DNA from: Polyangium fumosum
GTDB taxonomy: Bacteria > Myxococcota_A > Polyangia > Polyangiales > Polyangiaceae
Reading direction: 5' to 3'
NCBI RefSeq assembly: GCF_005144585.1
Contig: NZ_SSMQ01000057.1
Location: 18,198 to 82,197, forward strand
Length of the DNA stretch: 64,000 nt
Shown here piece by piece: positions 1 to 8,378 of this stretch. Position numbers and translations under genes: made by a program. Every line of letters starts with the position of its first letter. Position 1 is the first letter of the stretch. A model generated the notes under the pieces. It was not told the origin of the DNA and made no database searches. It saw nothing but the letters and a program-made list of their open reading frames with translations.

Positions 1-798
1 GAGCTCGCCGATCTCGTCGAGGAAGAGGGTGCCGCCCGCGGCCTTGGCGAATCGGCCTTCGCGGCGTGCGAATGCGCCGGTGAAGGCGCCGCGCTCGTGG
101 CCAAAAAGCTCGGCTTCGAGGATGGTCTCGGGGATCGCGGAGCAGTTGACCGCGACGAAAGGCCCGTGGCGGCGCGCGCTGTGGTCGTGGATGTAACGAG
201 CGACGAGCTCCTTGCCGGTGCCACTTTCGCCGAGGACGAGCACGGTGGCCGAGGAGGGCGCGGCCTGCGTGGCGACGTCGAGGACACGCCGAAGCGCGGG
301 GCTGGATCCGATGATCTCGCGTTTCGTCAGGAGCTTGAGCTCCTGGCGGAGGGAGCGGTTTTCGGCGACGAGGGAGCGGCGCTCCGCGGCTTTGCGGACG
401 CTCTTGATGATCGTCATCCGCTTGAGGGGCTTTTCGACGAAGTCGTAGGCGCCCTCGCGCATGGCCTGGACGGCCGTCTCGACGGTGCCGTAGGCCGTCA
501 TGAGGACGACTTCGGTATCGGGGGCGAGCTGCTTGATCGCGCGGAGCAGCTCGATGCCGCTGGTGCCGGGCATCATCAGGTCGGTCAGGACGACCTCGAC
601 GCGGTGGCCCCGAAGGAGGTCGAGCGCCGCGCGGGCCGACGGCGCGGTGAGGACGCGCATGCCGTCGCGCTGAAAAATCTTCTCGATGGAAGCAAGATTG
701 CTGGGCTCGTCGTCCACCACGAGCACGGTGGGCGCGTCGGCCCCCGCCTTCGCCTCGGGAGGCGCGGGCGTCGAAGATCCTGACAGCTCGTCAACCAT
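1..798 (-). CDS. Sigma-54-dependent response regulator, NtrC family (3' end outside window)
   Basis: Partial gene: 266 codons are visible from an ATG at 798, and the C-terminal part including the DNA-binding helix-turn-helix lies beyond base 1. Residues about 24-140 form a receiver domain with the acidic pair in VLVVDDEP and the phosphoacceptor Asp73 in VLTDLMMPG. From about residue 165 comes the AAA+ domain, with Walker A GESGTGKE and the sigma-54 contact loop GAFTGA, then LFLDEIGEL near the cut. Proteins of this family take phosphate from a sensor kinase and hydrolyse ATP to remodel sigma-54 RNA polymerase. The ATG at 807-809 is in another frame and was rejected. No partner kinase is adjacent; the kinase at 6.8 kb is unlinked. 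Confidence 0.93.
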   Translation of the reverse strand, partial: MVDELSGSSTPAPPEAKAGADAPTVLVVDDEPSNLASIEKIFQRDGMRVLTAPSARAALDLLRGHRVEVVLTDLMMPGTSGIELLRAIKQLAPDTEVVLMTAYGTVETAVQAMREGAYDFVEKPLKRMTIIKSVRKAAERRSLVAENRSLRQELKLLTKREIIGSSPALRRVLDVATQAAPSSATVLVLGESGTGKELVARYIHDHSARRHGPFVAVNCSAIPETILEAELFGHERGAFTGAFARREGRFAKAAGGTLFLDEIGEL

Positions 799-932
799 GG
801 CGACAACATGTCACGCCGTGAGGCACGGTGTCCACGTGGTCTGACGGTTCGTCAACTTGGCAAAGGCGAGGTAGCTGGGATCACGAAAATCGACGGGATG
901 AGCTGGTGCCAGGATGTCCGATTGCCAGGGTG

Positions 933-1493
933 TCAGCGGATCAGCTTCGAGAGCTTTTTGAAGGCGTCCGTCCCTGCGCGTCCGAGCCAGTCGAAGACGA
1001 CGGTCTCCATCGTGGTGATCGTGGCGCCGGCGTTGCGGCAGAGATCGAGGCCGATGGCGCGGTGATCGTCGCGGCGCGAGGCGACGCCGTCGGCGACGAC
1101 GTGCACGCTGGTGCCACGCGTGGCGAGCTCGCGCACGGTCTGCATGACGCAGACGTGCGTCTCCATGCCGAGGACGATCGCGGTGCGCGGCGCGCCGATC
1201 GACGCCCACGCGCGCTCGAAGCCACGCTCGTCACAGGCGGAGAAGTCGATCTTCTCGACGACGGGCGCGTTCATGGCGCGGAGCTTGTCGCCGATCGGGG
1301 CGATCGTGCGGCCGAGGCCCGCGGGATACTGCTCGGTGGCGAGCACGCGCGCGCCGAGCAAGTCGGCCGCTTCGAGCAGCACCGTGGCGGCGCGGACGAG
1401 GTCCTTCATGCGGTCCTCGGGCATCGCCGCGGCGAGTTTGTCCTGCACGTCGACGACGAGCACCACGCTCGCCTTGGGATCGAGCCGTCGCAT
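933..1493 (-). CDS. Isochorismatase-family cysteine hydrolase
   Basis: A 186-residue protein, about the usual size for single-domain isochorismatase-like hydrolases. The expected catalytic triad is visible: Asp15 in VLVVDVQD, Lys81 in VVEKIDFSAC and the nucleophile Cys115 in GMETHVCVMQT. The family includes YcaC-like amidases and nicotinamidase-type enzymes that attack C-N or enol-ether bonds through the Cys. The ETHVCV motif and short length resemble the YcaC/ycaC-like group more than true isochorismatases, but the substrate cannot be read from sequence. It lies just upstream of the NtrC regulator on the same strand, with a 134-base gap. It is probably cytoplasmic, as no signal peptide is seen. 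Confidence 0.88.
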   Translation of the reverse strand: MRRLDPKASVVLVVDVQDKLAAAMPEDRMKDLVRAATVLLEAADLLGARVLATEQYPAGLGRTIAPIGDKLRAMNAPVVEKIDFSACDERGFERAWASIGAPRTAIVLGMETHVCVMQTVRELATRGTSVHVVADGVASRRDDHRAIGLDLCRNAGATITTMETVVFDWLGRAGTDAFKKLSKLIR

Positions 1494-1511
1494 CGTTTGT
1501 CCTCCAATGGG

Positions 1512-1955
1512 TCAGCGAGAGAGCCGGAAGCTCCTCAAGAATTTGACGAGGTCGCTGCGCGCGTCGAAGCGCAGGAGCGCGCGGGCGATGAGGGCGCCTT
1601 CTTCGGTCTTGATGGCGCCGGGCAAGACGGTCATCGATTCGAGCAGCTCTTTGAGGGAGACGTCTTTCTGGCCCTCGAAGACGTAGGGTTTGTCGTCGTC
1701 GCCCTGGAAGTGGAACGCGTAGGGGAGCGTGCCCGTGCGGAGGAGATCCATGCCGAGGGTGCCGCGAAGGTAGCGGTGACCCGCGAGGCCCGGGGCGTCG
1801 ATCGCGCCCTCGATCTCGACCTCGGGGCGGCGAAGGAACCGGAGGAGCGGCGCGCTGCGGGCGCGGATCGTGAACGAGAGAGGTCGCTCGACGTGCGGCT
1901 CGTCCACGCGGTGGTAGCTGCCCGCCATCGTCTCGCGAAACTCGAAGCCGCTCAC
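1512..1955 (-). CDS. Small conserved hypothetical protein
   Basis: 147 residues beginning MSGFEFRETMAGSYHR, with no transmembrane segment or signal peptide. The FRETMAGSYH opening and the pattern RGTLGMDLLRTGTLPYAFHF resemble the beta-rich accessory segment fused to some GMC-type flavin oxidoreductases, but this is recalled similarity only. The start overlaps the stop of the upstream ferredoxin gene by four bases (1952-1955), so the two are almost certainly translationally coupled and may act together. No enzymatic motif is seen; a small binding or subunit role is the most that can be proposed. Confidence 0.72.
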   Translation of the reverse strand: MSGFEFRETMAGSYHRVDEPHVERPLSFTIRARSAPLLRFLRRPEVEIEGAIDAPGLAGHRYLRGTLGMDLLRTGTLPYAFHFQGDDDKPYVFEGQKDVSLKELLESMTVLPGAIKTEEGALIARALLRFDARSDLVKFLRSFRLSR

Positions 1956-2341
1956 GGCTCCTGGCCCTCCGCCGGCTTGGACTTCGGCGCGGGGAGGGGA
2001 GGCGCAGCGGTCTTCTCGTCAAAATCGTTGGAGGGCAAAACGAGTCGCTCGACGCGGGTGCCGTTCGCGAGCGATTCGAGCAGCTCGGGGACGTCCTCCA
2101 GGGTGACGCGGCCGTAGAAGTAGCCGTCGGGCTCGACGGCGATGACCGGGCCGGCCCAGCAGACGTCGAGGCAACTCGACGTGCAGGCGCGCACCTCGGT
2201 CTTCGCGAGGCCCCGGTCCTTGAGACCGTCCTTGAGGGCCGCGTGGATCTCGACGGCGCTGCGCTGCGCGCACGAGCCCTTGGGGGTGCCGTCGGGGCGG
2301 CGGTTCACGCAGACGAAGAGGTAACGCTGGCGCTGAGGCAC
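1952..2341 (-). CDS. Thioredoxin-like [2Fe-2S] ferredoxin
   Basis: 129 residues. Cys pairs fit the thioredoxin-fold 2Fe-2S ferredoxin family: Cys11 and Cys24 flank a short loop (CVNRRPDGTPKGSC), and a second cluster reads ACTSSCLDVCWAGP, the usual CxxxC site followed by a G-P step. The family binds a 2Fe-2S cluster and donates electrons; related domains occur in NADH dehydrogenase NuoE and stand-alone clostridial-type ferredoxins. The tail after residue 105 is Pro/Lys-rich and probably disordered. It is coupled to the downstream 147-residue protein by a four-base overlap, so it may be that protein's redox partner (inference). Confidence 0.85.
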   Translation of the reverse strand: MPQRQRYLFVCVNRRPDGTPKGSCAQRSAVEIHAALKDGLKDRGLAKTEVRACTSSCLDVCWAGPVIAVEPDGYFYGRVTLEDVPELLESLANGTRVERLVLPSNDFDEKTAAPPLPAPKSKPAEGQEP

Positions 2342-2377
2342 GACGCGAGCCTTACGCCGGGGCTTCCGGCGGTCAAG

Positions 2378-3550
2378 TCAGGGGGTCGTGACGAGGACGG
2401 AGAGGCCGTAGTAGCTCGGATCCGAGGCGCGGCCGCCCGCCGTGACGCGCACGAAGTACGTGCCGGCCGCGACGTTCTCCGCCTTGGCGAGCGAGCAGTA
2501 GCCGAGCGCGTCGTCGTTCGTGACGAGCGTGTTGCCCATGGCGTTGAAGATCGTGACGACCGTGTCGAGCGTGCTCATCGCGCAGCCGCCGAGGCCGGCG
2601 TCGTGGGTCTGCGCGGTGATCGTGGCGCCGTTCGTCGCGACCTGGACAGACACGTAGTCGGCGTCCGCGACGGGCGAGAGGATCGCCTGCCAGCCGCTCG
2701 TGAAGACGTCTGCCTGGGCGATCGTGTCGTTTGGTTCGCTCTCGTGGATCTCGAGCATGCAGGTCGGGCTGCATCCATCCCCCGCGGTCGTGCCGCCGTC
2801 GTCGCACTGCTCGCCGGGCGTGCGCACGCCGTCGCCGCAGGTGTTGGTGAACGTGTCGATCACGAGGCGGTAGGGGAAGGTCGCGTTCGGGAAGGCGGGC
2901 GCGGCCGTGACACGCGCGTAGTACAGGCCCGCGTCGGCGAAGGAGAGCGTGGCGCGCGCGCAGTAGCCCTCGCCCGCGTCGTCGTCACTCGCGAGCACGG
3001 TGGCGCCGTTCGAGCCGAGGATCTCGACGAACGTATCGAGCTCGGACTTCGCGCACGCGCCGTCGCCGGTGTCGCGGGTCTCGACGACGAGGCTCGCCGC
3101 CGCGGGGAGGTTGAACGAGACGACGTCGACGTCGCCGGCCGGCGTGATCTGCGCGCCCCACGGCGAACTCCACGTGTTCGCCTGGGCGGCCGTGTTGTTC
3201 GGCTCGATCTCGCTCGTGACGAGCTTGCAGTTCGCGTCGCAGAGGTCGGCGCCGCCGGGGTTTCCGTCGTCGCACTCCTCGCCGATCTCGGGGTTCAAGT
3301 TCCCGTCGCCGCAGACGGGCGCGGGAGGGCTGCCGCCCGCGCCACCCTGTCCGCCCTGTCCGCCGACGCCGCCCGTACCGCCTTGCCCGCCGATGCCGCC
3401 CGTGCCGCCTTGCCCGCCGTCGCCGCCTTGTCCGCCGCTGCCGGAGGAGCTCGACGTGGTCGTGGTGGGGCGCGGCGGGAGCTTGTCGTCGCCGCACGCG
3501 ACGAGCGTGAGGCCGAAGAGCACGGCGAGAGGCCCGAGGCGCGAGGTCAT
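2378..3550 (-). CDS. Exported lipoprotein with Cys-rich repeats and PPC-like domains
   Basis: 390 residues. The signal peptide MTSRLGPLAVLFGLTLVACG gives a lipobox with lipidation at the Cys. A Gly-rich linker (GGQGG/GGTGG repeats) follows, then two copies of a myxobacterial Cys-rich module (CGDG...GEECDDG; CGDGVRTPGEQCDDG), each followed by a domain starting EIEPNNTAAQA or SEPNDTIAQAD. That pattern is typical of pre-peptidase C-terminal (PPC) beta-sandwich domains. No protease domain is present. The ATG at 3550 overlaps the stop of the upstream VWA lipoprotein by four bases (ATGA), so the two are co-translated and may form one surface complex. A longer reading frame upstream is only the shadow of that neighbour. 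Confidence 0.85.
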   Translation of the reverse strand: MTSRLGPLAVLFGLTLVACGDDKLPPRPTTTTSSSSGSGGQGGDGGQGGTGGIGGQGGTGGVGGQGGQGGAGGSPPAPVCGDGNLNPEIGEECDDGNPGGADLCDANCKLVTSEIEPNNTAAQANTWSSPWGAQITPAGDVDVVSFNLPAAASLVVETRDTGDGACAKSELDTFVEILGSNGATVLASDDDAGEGYCARATLSFADAGLYYARVTAAPAFPNATFPYRLVIDTFTNTCGDGVRTPGEQCDDGGTTAGDGCSPTCMLEIHESEPNDTIAQADVFTSGWQAILSPVADADYVSVQVATNGATITAQTHDAGLGGCAMSTLDTVVTIFNAMGNTLVTNDDALGYCSLAKAENVAAGTYFVRVTAGGRASDPSYYGLSVLVTTP

Positions 3551-6435
3551 TCGCTGTCGACGCACGAGTACGTGATCTCCCAGCCGTTGAGGGTCGGCGC
3601 GGCGCCCTTGTTGGTCGTCGGGTTGAACGTGACGGAGAACTCGAGGAACGACTGCCGCGCGCCGGGCGTGCCGAGCGTCTTGTACATGTCGATCGGGCAC
3701 GGCGAGGGGCCGGCCATGGTGCAGAGCTGCGTGTCGACGGGCGAGGCCTTCGCCGTCGCGAGTGAGGTGAACGCGCCCGTGAGGCCCGCCGCCGTGTCCG
3801 CGGTGCGCGCGGCGAAGGCGAGGTTCGCGTCGCCGGGCGTGACGCTGTCGTAGGCGAAGTAGCCCCACTGCACCTGGGACCCCGTGGGGCACTTGGCTTC
3901 GTAGACGTGCGTGAACGTCGTGGAGGTGTACGCGCCCGGGCAGCCGAGCTCGACGTCGATCGTCGCGCCGGCCGAGTTCAGCACCGTCTGGCACGTGGTC
4001 GGGCAGAGGAAGATCTTCTTCGGGTTCTGCGGGGTGTCGTAGTACCAGCCCGTGCCGCACGCGGCCTGGTTCAGGACCTTGGGGAAGGCCACGGCCGCGC
4101 CCGCTGCGGGCATGAACGTGACCGTCGCGGCCGTCGGATCGAAGAGGCCCGCGTTCGGGAGATCGAACTCGCACGCGACGACGTCGCCTTTGATCTCGAG
4201 CAGCGCGGAGAGCATCTGCTGCTGCGCGTCGCCCTGGTCGGTGACGAAGAACGCGGTCGACGTGCCGCCCTTCTGCGCGATGAGGTTCATCAGCGACACG
4301 TTCGCGTCCTGGATGCCGATCGCGTAGGTGAGCACGCCGGCGTTCGTGAACGCGTCCTCGGCGTAGGCCGCGATCGTCGTCGCGTCGCTGCCGCAGGAGT
4401 TCGGGTAGCCGTCGGTGACGAAGACGACGACGGTCTGCTGGTTCGGGTTCGCGAGCTGGTAGGCCTTGGCCCACTTCTCGGCGCCGGCGAGCGCGGGCAG
4501 GAGCGGCGTGTCGGCGGCCGGCGTGGTGTTGTTGATCTCGGTGACGAGCTTCTGCTCTTGCGTGTCGGTGGGCGCCGACGCGGTCGTGAGCTTGCCGAGC
4601 GTGACGAGCGGGACCGCGCACGCGTCGATGCTGCAGTTCGTGTCGTCGCAGCCGGTGACCGGCTTGAAGTGCTCCCAGAAGCGCAACGCGACGCCGATGC
4701 CGGCCGAGGCCGGGTCCTGGAAGAACGCCTTCAGCGCGCCCGTGGTCTTGCCCCAGCGGTCGTTCGTCGTCATCGAGCCGGAGCGGTCGAACTGGACGAA
4801 CATGTTCACGGGGCGGATGGTCCGGCTCGTGACGGAGGAGCAATCGGGCGCCTCGCAGGCGTTGCCGCCGCTCGAGAGCGACCAGTTGTTCTCGCAGAAG
4901 CACTCGGTGACGTAGGGGCTCGCCGCCGTCTTCTTCGGCGGGTTGATCATGATCTCGCGGTTGCCGTTGCCGAGGCCGCAGGCGTTCGCGTCGACGTTGA
5001 TGCACTTGCCGGGCGGGATGGGCTCCTGCGTGAGGCACTCCATCATGTTGGGCTGCGTCTGGTCGGGCGCGCACTTCGGGTACTGCTGCGAGTTCGCCGG
5101 GAAGTGCACGAGGCGGATGCCCGTGGGGGCCGCGGTCTTCCCGTGGTTGCAGACGGGCACGACGCCGTTGCACGGGACGCCGACGGCGAGGTCGACGCCC
5201 GCGCAGTTCGGGTCGGTCTCGCCGGGCAGCCACGGCGTGCACACGCCCTTCGCGGGGCAGGTCTCGTTGCAGAGCGTCTTGACCTTGTCGACGCAGAGGT
5301 TGTCCCACTTCGTCGTGCAGCAGGAGGGGCTCGCCTGGCAGATCGTCGCGACGCACGGATCACAAGCGGCGCTCAGCGCGGCGCCCGAGTAGCACTTGTT
5401 GTGCGTGCAGGGCGGGTCGGTTTTGCACTCGGCGCCGCAGAGGCTGTAGACCTTGTCGACGCAGCTCGGCGTCCAGTTCCCTTGCACCCCGGCGCAGCTC
5501 TTCGGGCAAGCGACGGCGAAGGCGTCCACGCAAGCCTGCGTCCACGTGCCGGTGCAGCAGCTCGGGTTCGCCGTGCAGACCGTGTTCACGCAGGTGCTGC
5601 ACGTCTTCTTCAAGCCGACGCCCGTCACGCACGGGTCGTGCGCGCACGTGCCGGCGTACGGGATGAGGCAGCAGGTCGGATCCGCGGTGCAGATCGACTT
5701 CACGCACGGATCACAATCGGGGTAGAGCCCCTCGCCGATGGAGCACTTGTGGTGCGAGCACGTGTTCGAGCTCGGGCTCTCGCACTGCATGTTGAACTGG
5801 CAGTCGCTCGCCTGCGAGCACGGCTCCTTCAGGCCCTTGTTCACGAGGCCGTTCGGGAAATCGCTGAGGTCGCCGTTCTGCCAGTCGTAGATGCTGGCCC
5901 CCGCCTCGGGCGTGAGGCCAGCGTCGGGCTGCTCGTCGAAGACCTGGCACGAAGGATCGCAGGGGTTGTTGATGCAAGCGCTCGCGACGTGGTTGAGGAT
6001 GACGATGTCGCCGTCGTCGGGGCGCGCCGAGGTCTCGTGGATCTTCGCCTTCGGCGGCGCGATGCGCGAGGAGATGGTGCCCTCGGCGCAAGGGGCCCAC
6101 GTGCCCTCGACGCACGCTTGCGTGCCGTCGAGGCAGGTGAGGATCCCGTTTTGCTCGCCGATCGTGAGGTGACAGTCGCGCTCTTGGCCATCCACGCAGG
6201 GGCCCACGATCGGGCCGGCGCCGCTGCCGCCAGTGCCGCCGCTGCCGCCGCTGCCCCCTTCCCCAGGCCGCGCCCCGAGCGGTGCTTCGGCCGAGCACGC
6301 GGCGAAGACCACGGCAAAAGGCGCGAGCACGAGCATCGCGAGGGCCAAGGTCGCTCGGAAGGCCGCGCGTGATCCCGCGCCGGTCGAGCCGTTTTTCTCG
6401 AGCATCCCTGTCGATCTGCCCGACGCACGCGCCAT
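3547..6435 (-). CDS. Large exported lipoprotein with Cys-rich repeats and a VWA domain
   Basis: 962 residues from the ATG at 6435, chosen because GGAGG lies nine bases upstream; an in-frame upstream start at 6525 lacks a site. A long N-region precedes a hydrophobic stretch ending VFAACSAEAP (lipobox). A Gly/Ser linker is followed by about 250 residues with at least three repeats of the form CDPCVxxxCxxxPxCC plus a downstream ACVD or LCVD element. The C-terminal half is a von Willebrand A domain with MIDAS motif FDRSGSM and a later TDGYPNSC loop. The likely role is a surface adhesion or binding protein (inference). It is coupled to the PPC lipoprotein downstream. Confidence 0.85.
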   Translation of the reverse strand: MARASGRSTGMLEKNGSTGAGSRAAFRATLALAMLVLAPFAVVFAACSAEAPLGARPGEGGSGGSGGTGGSGAGPIVGPCVDGQERDCHLTIGEQNGILTCLDGTQACVEGTWAPCAEGTISSRIAPPKAKIHETSARPDDGDIVILNHVASACINNPCDPSCQVFDEQPDAGLTPEAGASIYDWQNGDLSDFPNGLVNKGLKEPCSQASDCQFNMQCESPSSNTCSHHKCSIGEGLYPDCDPCVKSICTADPTCCLIPYAGTCAHDPCVTGVGLKKTCSTCVNTVCTANPSCCTGTWTQACVDAFAVACPKSCAGVQGNWTPSCVDKVYSLCGAECKTDPPCTHNKCYSGAALSAACDPCVATICQASPSCCTTKWDNLCVDKVKTLCNETCPAKGVCTPWLPGETDPNCAGVDLAVGVPCNGVVPVCNHGKTAAPTGIRLVHFPANSQQYPKCAPDQTQPNMMECLTQEPIPPGKCINVDANACGLGNGNREIMINPPKKTAASPYVTECFCENNWSLSSGGNACEAPDCSSVTSRTIRPVNMFVQFDRSGSMTTNDRWGKTTGALKAFFQDPASAGIGVALRFWEHFKPVTGCDDTNCSIDACAVPLVTLGKLTTASAPTDTQEQKLVTEINNTTPAADTPLLPALAGAEKWAKAYQLANPNQQTVVVFVTDGYPNSCGSDATTIAAYAEDAFTNAGVLTYAIGIQDANVSLMNLIAQKGGTSTAFFVTDQGDAQQQMLSALLEIKGDVVACEFDLPNAGLFDPTAATVTFMPAAGAAVAFPKVLNQAACGTGWYYDTPQNPKKIFLCPTTCQTVLNSAGATIDVELGCPGAYTSTTFTHVYEAKCPTGSQVQWGYFAYDSVTPGDANLAFAARTADTAAGLTGAFTSLATAKASPVDTQLCTMAGPSPCPIDMYKTLGTPGARQSFLEFSVTFNPTTNKGAAPTLNGWEITYSCVDSE

Positions 6436-6803
6436 GGGTCGAAACCTCCGGTGGATCCTTCGTAGCGGAGAAAGACTGAAGGATCCGGAGCGAAAGAAGC
6501 AAGCAACGTGCCCTGAACGGTCCACGCCGGTGCACGCGACCGATCCGACACGGAGCCGGATTGCCCGTGGGGGGCTTCGTCATCGAGGACCCTGGTAACG
6601 ACATCTACCGGGGAAAAAGTTGCGCGGGCCGCAACCGTTTCACATCGAGGCGCGGATCCGGGCGTCGCGAGCGTCAAAAAACGGGCTTGTCGGGGCCCGG
6701 GTCCACGCGCATGCTCGCCGCGGGCGAAGGCCCTTCCCGGACCGACGATGAGGCCGCTTCCCGATGGCCCAGGTTCGCCGGATCGGGGAAAGCTCCGAGG
6801 ACC
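6436..6803. other. Divergent intergenic region between VWA lipoprotein and sensor kinase
   Basis: About 370 bases hold the leader of the lipoprotein (GGAGG site at 6445-6449 on the minus strand), a nine-base inverted repeat (listed separately) and the presumed promoters of both genes. An in-frame extension of the kinase runs back to 6561, but its translation is low-complexity Arg/Gly/Ser sequence without a ribosome site, so I treat it as non-coding. No clear -35/-10 pair was identified. Confidence 0.5.
6453..6486 (-). promoter_or_regulatory. Inverted repeat upstream of the VWA lipoprotein start
   Basis: The arms GGATCCTTC (6453-6461) and GAAGGATCC (6478-6486) are perfectly complementary over nine bases with a 16-base spacer. 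The repeat lies directly upstream of the ribosome site and 18 bases from the start codon, so it could be a leader hairpin or an operator. Function is not known. Confidence 0.4.
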
Positions 6804-8378
6804 GTGCACGCCCACTCCATCGCCGGATTCTTGAGCGCGTGGGTGGTCGCGTACGTCGCGATCGCCACATTCTGCTTCCTCGCGACGCGGAGGGAGCGCC
6901 TGCGCGGGCGCGAGGCCGACTTCGTGCTCTTCGGGGTCTTTTGCCTCGCGCTCTCGGTCCACACCGCGGGCGCGGCGGCGCTGCACCTGATGCGCGACGG
7001 GGCGGTCGTGCGGATGGCGCTGCTCGCTTCGGACGTGGGGCGCGTGCTCGGGGCGGCGCTGCTCGTGCACGTGGTCGCGCAGCTCTCGCAGGTGCGGCTC
7101 GCCCCGCGGGTGCTCGTCGCGATCTACGGCGCGGCGGCGCTGCTCGGGGGCGCGAGCATCGTCGAGCACGTGCGGCAGCTCGACACCGTGGCCGAGGCGC
7201 CGGTGTCGTTGCTCGGGCTCTCGGTCGTGGAGGTCGCGACGCCGGCGCACCCGCTCGCGGCGCTGGTGTCGGTCGGCTCGTTCGCGGCGGCGATCTTCGG
7301 CGCGACGGTGTTCGTGCGGAGCGCGCTGCGCGGCCGGGCGGATCTGCTCCCGTCGTTGTGGGGCTCGATCGCGTTCGTCGTGAGCACGGGCTACGACGCG
7401 CTTTACGGGGTGCTCGGGCAAGGCAAGCCGCTCACGAGCCCGTACGCGTACGCGGCGTTCGTGATGGGCGTCGTGATGTCGCTCCTGTCGCGTTACGTGG
7501 CGCTGCGGCAACGCCTGGAGGAGCGCGCGTCGGAGCTGAAGCAGAGGTCGGCGGAGATCGCGCGGGCGTACGAGGAGCTGCGCGCGGCGCAGGCGGAGCT
7601 CGTGCGCAAGGAGCAACTCGCGGCCGTCGGCGAGCTGTCGGCGGTGATCGCGCATGAGGTGCGGAACCCCTTGGCGATCATCACGACCGCCGTGGCGACG
7701 TTGCGGCGCGAAGGCCTCGGCGAGGACGATCGGCAGACCCTGCTCGGCATCCTCGACGAGGAGGCGTCGCGGCTGAACCGGCTCGTCGGGGATCTCCTGC
7801 GCTACGCGCGGCCCGTGCGGTGCGAGCGTCAGCTCGTGGCGCCGCGCGAGATCGTGGAGCGCGCGCTCTCGCTCTCGCAGAACCAGACCGCCGTGAAGGT
7901 GACGCTCGTGGAGCCGGAGCCGCTCGAAAAGATCCACGCGGATCCGATGCTGCTAAGGCAGGTGTTCGAGAACATCGTGACGAACGCGATGCAAGCGATG
8001 CCGACCGGCGGAGCCTTGACGGTGACGCTCGTGCCGCACGCGGAGAGCGGCGCGTCCGGGGTCGAGGTGCGCGTCGCGGACACGGGCGAGGGGATGGACA
8101 CGTCGGTGCGCGACCGCGCGCTTGATCCGTTCTTCACGACGCGCGCGGCGGGGACGGGGCTCGGCCTCGCGATCGTGGCGCGTATCGTGGACGCGCACGG
8201 CGGGCGGCTCTCGATCGAGAGCGACGTGGGCGCAGGGACGGAGGTGCGGATCTTCTTGCCGCAGCAGGGCGAGCCTGCGCCGGGGCGGAGGTCGGTGCCG
8301 CCGGAGATCAGTCGGACGAGCTCGCTGCCGCCGATGCCGGTGGAGGTGCGGCGCGCGTTCGCCGGGAGGAAGGCGTGA
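6804..8378 (+). CDS. Multi-TM sensor histidine kinase
   Basis: 524 residues from a GTG at 6804; ATGs at 6711 or 6561 are possible but give low-complexity N-termini. About seven hydrophobic segments fill residues 10-240, a 7TM-like sensor without an obvious periplasmic domain. A coiled coil (LEERASELKQRSAEIARAYEEL) leads into the H-box HEVRNPLA, with His284 as the phosphoacceptor. The N-box ENIVTNAMQAM and G-boxes DTGEGM and GTGLGLAIV complete the ATPase. The H-box resembles NtrB-type kinases that pair with NtrC regulators, but no regulator is adjacent. The stop overlaps the bioA start (GTGA), so the two are co-translated, an unusual pairing for a biotin gene. Confidence 0.9.
   Translation: MHAHSIAGFLSAWVVAYVAIATFCFLATRRERLRGREADFVLFGVFCLALSVHTAGAAALHLMRDGAVVRMALLASDVGRVLGAALLVHVVAQLSQVRLAPRVLVAIYGAAALLGGASIVEHVRQLDTVAEAPVSLLGLSVVEVATPAHPLAALVSVGSFAAAIFGATVFVRSALRGRADLLPSLWGSIAFVVSTGYDALYGVLGQGKPLTSPYAYAAFVMGVVMSLLSRYVALRQRLEERASELKQRSAEIARAYEELRAAQAELVRKEQLAAVGELSAVIAHEVRNPLAIITTAVATLRREGLGEDDRQTLLGILDEEASRLNRLVGDLLRYARPVRCERQLVAPREIVERALSLSQNQTAVKVTLVEPEPLEKIHADPMLLRQVFENIVTNAMQAMPTGGALTVTLVPHAESGASGVEVRVADTGEGMDTSVRDRALDPFFTTRAAGTGLGLAIVARIVDAHGGRLSIESDVGAGTEVRIFLPQQGEPAPGRRSVPPEISRTSSLPPMPVEVRRAFAGRKA

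Noticed and set aside
902..930. Sigma-54 promoter upstream of the NtrC-type gene
   Set aside because: TGGCAC occurs on the minus strand but no TTGC follows at the required spacing.
2378..5356. 992-codon frame that extends the PPC lipoprotein upstream
   Set aside because: The part above 3550 is a shifted reading of the VWA lipoprotein; the signal peptide starts at 3550.
6561..6803. N-terminal extension of the sensor kinase
   Set aside because: Low-complexity Arg/Gly/Ser sequence without a ribosome site, before the first membrane segment.
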